From: Setoptus koraiensis
Lineage: Eukaryota; Arthropoda
Reading direction: 5' to 3'
DNA: 64,000 bases
Assembly: GCA_048013815.1 (NCBI GenBank)
Contig: CM106586.1
Coordinates: 5,642,001-5,706,000, forward strand
Position 1 is the stretch's first letter, and each line of letters starts with the position of its first letter. This document shows positions 57,379 through 64,000 of this stretch, one piece after another. The notes beneath the pieces were generated by a model. It saw only the letters and a program-made list of their open reading frames with translations. It was not told the origin of the DNA and did not search any database. The position numbers and the translations under genes are program-made.

Positions 57379-58677
57379 ATGTTTAGCCGAGATCTCTTGA
57401 TCACCTATCTGAGAATATTCATTGTAGAGGCGGCCTATTGGACGGTCTCCATCTCAATGGTATTCATCAACAAATTTGTTCTTAGTGACAAAATGTTGGG
57501 TGATGAATTAACCGTTTTTATAACTCTATTCCAATGCATGTTCTCACTGGCCATACTGATTGCCCTCAATTATCTTACAAAAAAATTTGTTGCAGCTCCT
57601 CAAAATGATTCGCAGCAACAATTTGGAAAGCAGCAAACTAACGCCAAAGACCACAATTATTATAAACAACAACCACCTTCAACTTCTGGTGATATTAGAG
57701 GAAAACAAGGGAACAACTCTGAGCCTTTGAGCCAAATATTTTATGTTCACATACCGGATACAGTTAAATTATCAACTTGCCGAATAGTGTTTCCCGTGTC
57801 ATTGTTATACGTTGGAATGCTCGTACTGAACAATTTCTGTCTCAAGAATGTCGATGTGGCATTCTATTTTGTTAGCCGATCACTCACCACCGTTTTCAAT
57901 GTTATATTTACATATTTTTTACTCAACGAAACTACATCATCTGGTGCCCTAATATGTTGCGCGTTCATTGTGATTGGCTTCTTTCTTGGCATTGACCAAG
58001 AGAATGTCATAGGAAAATTATCTGTTATAGGTGTGATATTTGGCGTTGCATCAAGTCTATTTGGATCATTGTTCTCAATTTACACTAAAAAGACGCTAGC
58101 CTCCTTAGACAAGAACATATGGGTTTTAACACTGTTCAACAATATCAATGCCATGCTATTATTTGTTCCCCTGATAGCCATACACGGAGATATAAGTGTT
58201 TTAGTTTATTTGCAACCACAACGTATTGTCAATCCGGCCTTCTGGACAATGTTGTCTATATCTGGAGTGATGGCATTTTTTATAGCAACAGTTACTAATG
58301 CCTCCATCAAATACACATCTCCATTGACTCACAATATAAGCGGCACAGCAAAAGCTTGCTTCCAGACAGTGATAGCCGTTATTTATGACAGAGAATCAAA
58401 ATCATTTCTCTGGTGGACCAGTAATGTAATTATACTGTTAGCTTCTGCGATGTATTCGCGCATAAAACAGCAAGAAATGGAAAGAAGACTCAACAATCAT
58501 CATGTTAACAGTTCTAGTCATGCCAAAGATGACGGAACGTTTTTTTCGAGCGTCAAAAACATGACCAGGAATCTCAAGAAAGGACCATCGATCAACGATC
58601 CTATGGCGCAAAATTTACTCGTCGAAATGAACAACAATCAGAACCTAGACGACGATGACGACTGCACTGTCGAATAA
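57379..58677 (+). CDS. SLC35C1: GDP-fucose transporter (SLC35C1 type)
   Basis: A 432-aa single exon with about ten hydrophobic helices of the drug/metabolite transporter fold. Characteristic blocks are EAAYWTVSISMVFINKFVLS, GDELTVFITLFQCMFSLAI, YVGMLVLNNFCLKNVDVAFY then FVSRSLTTVFNVIFTY, SLFSIYTKKTLASLDKNIW, LTLFNNINAMLLFVPLIAI and the C-terminal SPLTHNISGTAKACFQT. SLC35C1 (Gfr in Drosophila) imports GDP-fucose into the Golgi in exchange for GMP, supporting fucosylation of N-glycans and Notch. A polar Gln/Asn-rich insert of about 45 residues (about 73-118) lies in the loop after the second helix, longer than in vertebrates. The cytosolic tail ends in an acidic run, DDDDDCTVE. An AATAAA occurs at 59266-59271. 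Confidence 0.94.
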   Translation: MFSRDLLITYLRIFIVEAAYWTVSISMVFINKFVLSDKMLGDELTVFITLFQCMFSLAILIALNYLTKKFVAAPQNDSQQQFGKQQTNAKDHNYYKQQPPSTSGDIRGKQGNNSEPLSQIFYVHIPDTVKLSTCRIVFPVSLLYVGMLVLNNFCLKNVDVAFYFVSRSLTTVFNVIFTYFLLNETTSSGALICCAFIVIGFFLGIDQENVIGKLSVIGVIFGVASSLFGSLFSIYTKKTLASLDKNIWVLTLFNNINAMLLFVPLIAIHGDISVLVYLQPQRIVNPAFWTMLSISGVMAFFIATVTNASIKYTSPLTHNISGTAKACFQTVIAVIYDRESKSFLWWTSNVIILLASAMYSRIKQQEMERRLNNHHVNSSSHAKDDGTFFSSVKNMTRNLKKGPSINDPMAQNLLVEMNNNQNLDDDDDCTVE

Positions 58678-60960
58678 ATCGGCCCCTAATCTATAATCTG
58701 ACCTGTGTATCATTCATGTGTATCATCGAAGCGAGCCTCAGACTGCATATCCGCACCTGGAGGCATCCATTCATTTCGCATGCAGACCAAACTTTCTTTT
58801 CGGATCGCGAAACATTTTTTTCCTCATCTTGTCTTTTCGCTAATCTGCTAGAACATGACTCTGGAGTTTGAAATTGCATCAATGAAAACATTGTGATCAA
58901 CAAGTCTTTGAATTGTTCAGTGGAGACTATTGAGCGTCGTTGTGGACCTGATTATTTGATGAGGAGATCTAGGCGACGGCCAAACTATCAACTTGTCGGT
59001 CCTCACATGACTTGTGGTCCAATAGTGCCAGATGAGCAATCAAGCGAGAGGATGACTGTCGATTTACAGAATTTCAGCAAGCCAATGGCCAAGACAAGAT
59101 TCACAAGTGAATTGAGATTCGCATACTAATGGCACGTTATTTTTCTCTGCCGAATTCCTTTGTTATTGCATGGCAGTGCCAAAAGTCACAGGCCGTATAA
59201 TAGATCGCTTGTTGAGTTGGTGTGTGTCGAAATGATTGCTTACTCATCAGCATGATTGTTGTCACAATAAAAGCAGCCATAAGTCAGCATTAGTAGGTTA
59301 ATTCTAAACACATTGCAACAACAGAACCTAAGAAGTGAGCTCGACTAATAATAATAATAATAATAATTAGCCTGTTGGTAATCGAAAAAGAACGACAGTG
59401 CGTTAGTTATTCGAGCCTTGTTTTGATTTCGTTGCAATCTCGAGTCGGGTCATCATTCTCTCTTTCGCTTGTACCTTATTTTGCTCTTATCCATTCGATC
59501 GATACAGACGTAGTTAAAGATAGAGAGAGAAAGAGGGAGAGAGTTTTTGTTTCTCTCTGTCTCTTCTTCTCTTATATACGAGGTGAGTTGTTGTGTTGAT
59601 ACAGTCTGATAATAAATAATGCTTTTCGTGTGTGAGAGTGACTCACTATTGGTAGTTAGCAACACCACATGATACGCTAATGCCGCACCGTAAGATTGCC
59701 AACATGCAACACACTAGAAAGCTCCTCACCTGGCTGATGCAACAATGTCTAAAATTAGCATGTAGTTGGCGATTGGCTTCATTATAACAGCATTGAGTGG
59801 CGCATAGTGGTCAGTGAGTCTCTCTAGTGGAATGAATGTGAAAAGAACGCTAGCCTGTTACTAGTGAGTCGTTTCGGTTGTTGATGGTCAAGGTAAGCAA
59901 CACATTAACGAGAGAAATAGCGAGAGAGACGACTGAGACATAAATAATTATTATATAACTTGGTCAGTGTTACACACAAGCAACTAGTTGTGTGCACCGT
60001 CCAATTCAATTTCATTGATTGAGCGAGCGAGCGTTTGTGTGTCTCGGCCACTCGATGTTCGAGCTGGCCCGCTTAGAGGCTTCGAATTTCAATTCGAACA
60101 AGATATATATGGCCGGCCGATTCGAAGGATGGCCAGCTAGCGCACTGGCTGGCGGTGCCGTGTGGACAGGGAATACCAGACGTACGTCTGGACAGAACAG
60201 GTATTCTTTTGCAGTTGGTTGCGCATTATGACTCGAGGATAGCTACTAAACAACAACTACGGCTGCCAGTTTCGAGCTACATCCAAACAACCAATGGCGT
60301 GCCTAACACACAAACACACTATTGGCCGGTCATTTGATAGTCGGAGCAAAAATCTTTCGCTTTCAGCTATCAGCTATCGTTTTATTATCATCGTTTAATC
60401 GCCAGCAACAGGCCCAAAACAACGATACCACTAACGAGTGCGATTGTTCCTTGAGTAACTTCTCACCAAACTCACTAGAAATTTATCGCCACTAACTATG
60501 TGTAACTGGCCGGCCGGCCGGCCGGCTGACCGACCAACTGACTGACTAACCGACTGAGCGAGCAACCGTCCGACTGACTCACTAACTGGCTAGCTGAGCC
60601 CGCTGGACGAAACCAAGTCTTAAATGTTGCTAAAGTGGCAAATCGAGTGTGCTGCTTGGCTGCAATCGAAATTGGATAATCTCCTCTTGGCGCTGTGGCC
60701 GTTGCTTCTTCATCCCTGTGACCGTATTTGAATGCATTCGACTCCGACTCGATTCGCAATATAACACCGAATTTGTGTCGCTGGCTCGTAGACAGTAGTG
60801 CAAAAGCGATAGAAAGTAGCCGCAGCAGCAGCACCAGAAAAAGCATAAATCGCCAAACAATTGAACTGAATTGGATTCGATTGGGGAAATTAGTTACGAC
60901 AAGAATTAGTTGCGACAAGAAAAAAGTAGCCACAACAACCACAACAGCAGGCCCACTAAT
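58678..60960. other. Intergenic
   Basis: SLC35C1 3' flank, then chitin deacetylase 5' region. It contains an ATA run (59346-59368), GA-rich DNA (59520-59540), a GGCC-rich palindromic run (60508-60523) and CT/GA repeats near 59920. The short ORFs at 58893 and 60019 show no domain. Confidence 0.5.
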
Positions 60961-63048
60961 ATGGGTTCCACTAAAATGGTCCTCAATAGCAGCACCAGGT
61001 GTCCCTGTATAACGCTCACAATAATACTACTAACAATAACCACCTTGACCATTAAGTCGGCCGTAGAGGCTCAAGAAAGAGTTGAACTCGACAGTAAGTA
61101 GACGAATGAGCATTGAAATATTAATTATAATTATGAGATACGACGACATCAATCAATCCCCGATCAATGATCGCACAAAAGTCGCGAATTAATCGATTCA
61201 TTACACAGTTTACACAAAGTGCAAGCGTAGCCAGTAATAATAACTCATTTTCTCCGTTATTAAACGTTTCTCCGTTAACTGAAAAAAAAAATAAAAAATA
61301 AAAAACAAACAACAATCAACCAACAACCAAATATAAATATCATATAATATAAAATTAACAGAACAGGGCGAACCGATACCGTGCATCGACAATGGCAAAT
61401 ACTACAGAAATCCCATAGCGGTGGGATTGCGACAGGATTGTGGAAAATACTATCAATGTTACGACAAGAAAGTAATATCATTCAGATGCAACTCAGATCT
61501 CTATTTCGACGTTGATAGACAAATTTGTGATTTTAAATTAAAAGTTCATAATTGTGACAAGTCGCACGGTGAGTATGGAGCCCGAGATTTCGAGAGCGGT
61601 CCTCTCGAAACGGGCAACTGTCATGATTGCTCACACTGATTATGACTGATTATACTCACTATCCGATCACCGATTTCCATTGCTAATCATTCAATCCAAT
61701 CGATAATGTCAATGATCATTTCGAACTCGACTGTATCGACTGGCGCTCAGATGGCTCGACCCCGCGACCGCTTCTGGTGACCGAGGAGCCCATTTGTCCC
61801 ACTGGCCAGTTGGCTTGCGCGGACAGGAAGTGCCTGAACAAGGAATTGTTTTGCGACGGTCAGGTGGACTGTGTCGATTATTCCGACGAGTCCTACTGCG
61901 ATCCAGAGAACGATCCAAATGCCGCACAGCGATGCAATTTAAACAATTGTACCTTGCCCGATTGTTTTTGCAGCGCCGACGGCACACGAATACCCGGCGA
62001 TCTCAAGGTTCAGGATACGCCCCAGATGATTATATTGACATTTGACGATGCTGTCAACAATGAAAATTGGGAAATATATCAAAAGATATTCACGGCAAAC
62101 AGGACAAACGGCAACGGTTGCCCCATTAAATCGACGTTCTTTTTGAGCCACGAATACACCAATTACAGACATGTTCAAAAATTGTGGAACGACGGTCACG
62201 AGATAGCCATACATTCCATAACGCACAAGCAGCCCGAATTGTGGTGGACATTCAATGCAACCATGGAGGATTGGTTCGACGAGTTCGCTGGCATGGCCAA
62301 CATAATACACAAATTTGCTGGCATACCATTGGACGATTTACGGGGCGTTAGAGTGCCATTTTTGCGCGTCGGCTGGAACACCCAATTGGTGATGATGAAA
62401 GAATTTGGCTTCTTGTACGACTCAACCATGGTGGCCCCATCTAAAACAGGCCAGCCAAACTCCTATCCAATTTGGCCCTTCACCATGGACTATCGTATAC
62501 CGCACAAGTGTCACGGTTCGCGCCAAAAGTGCCCCAGTCGCTCGTTCCCTGGCATGTGGGAGATGATTATGAACCCGTTGGACATTGAGGGTCACACTTG
62601 CGCCATGGTGGACTCGTGTCCGGCCCATTTAACCGAGGACGAAATGTACGATTTGTTGCGCTCCAATTTCGAGCGACATTACACCACCAATCGGGCCCCG
62701 TTCGGTTTGTATTTCCACACAATCTGGTTCAAGGAAAAGCGCAATCACAAGGCCCTGTTGAGATTCGTCGACGACATGATTAAAAAACAAGACGTCTGGT
62801 TCGTGACAAACTATCAGGCCATCGAATGGATGAGGACGCCCACCTCGTTGGCGCAAATAAACAATTTCGACCCATGGAAATGTAACAAGAAAGAGATTGA
62901 CGCCAATTTAATTGCCTGCAATCATCCAAACTTGTGCAAATTGAAATTCAGACAGGGCAAGGGCGAACGATACCTGTACACTTGCTTCGAGTGTCCCGAG
63001 GTATTTCCCTGGGTCAAGAACGAGTTCGGTGTAGATACACAAAAATGA
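60961..63048 (+). CDS. Chitin deacetylase, serpentine/vermiform type (CBM14 + LDLa + NodB domain)
   Basis: Three exons: 60961-61093, 61362-61568, 61751-63048; phases agree; 545 aa, close to insect serpentine/vermiform. Exon 1 holds a signal peptide (ITLTIILLTITTLTIKSAVEA); I choose the Met at 60961, as the upstream in-frame Met at 60910 precedes a basic run. Exon 2 is a peritrophin-A chitin-binding domain (CIDNGKYYRN, DCGKYYQCYD, FRCNSDLYFD, CDF). Exon 3 opens with an LDL-receptor class A repeat (CPTGQLACADRKCLNKELFC then DGQVDCVDYSDESYC). The NodB deacetylase core follows: TFDDAVN (motif 1), HSITH (motif 2 metal His pair), RVPFLR (motif 3), DSTMVAP and LYFHTIWF. The enzyme deacetylates chitin to chitosan in the apical extracellular matrix, ordering cuticle and limiting tracheal tube length. 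All catalytic motifs are present, so activity is expected. Confidence 0.95.
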
Positions 63049-64000
63049 TGATACGACGAAGAAAAAAAAATACGACCATGATTGGCAATAACACCAGCGA
63101 GCCATAATTTCACGTGATTACGTTTTCACGACAACACACACACACACACACACATTATATTAATATTATTGCACAAACAAACAAGCACACTAATAAAAAT
63201 ATATATATATATATATAAATAACAATGATTTTACGCAGCCAATAAACACAATGGGGCCGACAGGCCAGTTGATGGGCCAGATAGATGGGCAGAGGCACAA
63301 ATTGGGCGCCAAATTTCGACGCAACAGTTATCGACATGCCAGAACTTTTTTCGCAAAATTGCGGCCAGCCAAACATCGATTGAGACGGCCTAGAGCGAGC
63401 AAGTTTTTCTGAGACAAAGTTTTTCTCGCGAGCATCATCCGAATAGCCGAATTTCGGATGTTTCGGATGTTTCGGATATTTCGGATATTTCGGATATTTC
63501 GGATATTTCGATTATCGCCATTTTTAGCACGGGCCAGAGTCCGTGCTGAAAACCGCACAAGACTTTCAATGATCGGGCCCGAATCGTGGCCACAATATCA
63601 TGCGCCAGTCGATAGATAATTATAGGCCTGGTGAACCTCAGCCGGGTCTTGGCAGCGCCCCCGAACGAGATTCCGGCGAACTATGAGTGCATTTGTGGGG
63701 CCCGCGGGGGCCAGCTTCGGAACGAGCACACACACACAGACACTGCGTCAGTGTTTGTCTGGTGTCTGATTGTTGCGCAATCGCGTAAAAGTCAGCGGAG
63801 GCGCGCGCACAAACTCTATCTATACGGGATAGAAAATTCTTTCAGACAGTCACTTGTTCGAGCGAAATTCTTTGTTTGTTCATCCGTTGGCTCGCTGGCT
63901 CGCTGGCTCATCTATATATAGCCATTTGCGATCTAAATAGCCAAGTGTAGTTGCTATCAGCATTTGTTGCAATCAAAAGTCAAGCGAGCTCGCGCTGGCA
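63049..64000. other. 3' flank of chitin deacetylase and following DNA
   Basis: An AATAAA at 63192-63197 is a likely polyadenylation signal. CA and TA microsatellites lie at 63134-63153 and 63199-63217, and a 9-bp tandem array at 63452-63514. No second gene is visible. Confidence 0.5.
63452..63514. repeat. 9-bp tandem repeat (TTTCGGATG/TTTCGGATA), 7 copies
   Basis: Two TTTCGGATG units, four TTTCGGATA units and one degenerate final unit. Confidence 0.92.

Noticed and set aside
61777-61779. GTG start for a 423-aa chitin deacetylase
   Set aside because: It is internal; upstream exons with signal peptide and CBM14 join in phase.

Overview
This window is nuclear DNA from an animal, most likely an arthropod and plausibly a chelicerate/mite-type genome; that lineage placement is inference. 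The evidence is spliced genes with GT-AG introns mostly of 40-250 bp, AATAAA polyadenylation signals, long AT- and microsatellite-rich intergenic DNA, a chitin deacetylase of the serpentine/vermiform type, a transformer-2 orthologue and a CRF/DH44-like peptide-hormone receptor. No prokaryotic signatures, CRISPR array, rRNA gene or convincing tRNA gene were seen.

Layout. 0-0.9 kb: last exon of a galactose-1-phosphate uridylyltransferase (GALT). 1.6-2.3 kb: a 691-bp, nearly identical copy of part of the DENND5 gene that lies 9.8 kb downstream. 6.5-8.0 kb (-): CRELD. 11.3-14.2 kb (+): single-exon DENND5 (Rab-GEF family) lacking the second RUN domain. 14.8-15.7 kb (-): intronless transformer-2. 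16-25.9 kb: gene-poor, repeat-rich DNA holding a rearranged DEG/ENaC pseudogene. 25.9-27.5 kb (+): a candidate secreted peptide precursor ending in an amidation-type Gly. 29.5-32.3 kb (-): the parent DEG/ENaC-type gene, itself possibly broken. 32.7-36 kb (-): SLC25A46 and DBR1. 36.6-38.9 kb (-): class B GPCR. 40-41.1 kb (-): secreted Pro/His/Gln-rich protein. 42-44.4 kb (-): ABHD1/3-type hydrolase. 44.4-49.4 kb: no gene recognised. 49.4-50.6 kb (+): unrecognised 387-residue protein. 50.6-52.3 kb: decayed sequence including a DBR1 pseudogene fragment. 53.7-55.4 kb (+): MOSPD2. 55.8-57.0 kb (-): PNPO. 57.4-58.7 kb (+): SLC35C1. 61.0-63.0 kb (+): chitin deacetylase.

Most genes are unrelated housekeeping functions (sugar metabolism, vitamin B6 salvage, lariat debranching, Golgi fucose transport, membrane contact sites, mitochondrial dynamics), with no operon-like logic. 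The notable theme is local segmental duplication followed by decay: DENND5, DEG/ENaC and DBR1 each have a partial second copy within 10-17 kb. The DEG/ENaC copy shows an internal inversion and a tract of near-identity suggesting gene conversion. Several genes that are usually intron-rich (DENND5, tra2, MOSPD2, SLC35C1, DBR1) are read here as one exon. No clear new multi-gene system was found; the most novel-looking single loci are the FFMHFG-ending peptide precursor, the Pro/His/Gln-rich secreted protein and the unrecognised 387-aa protein.
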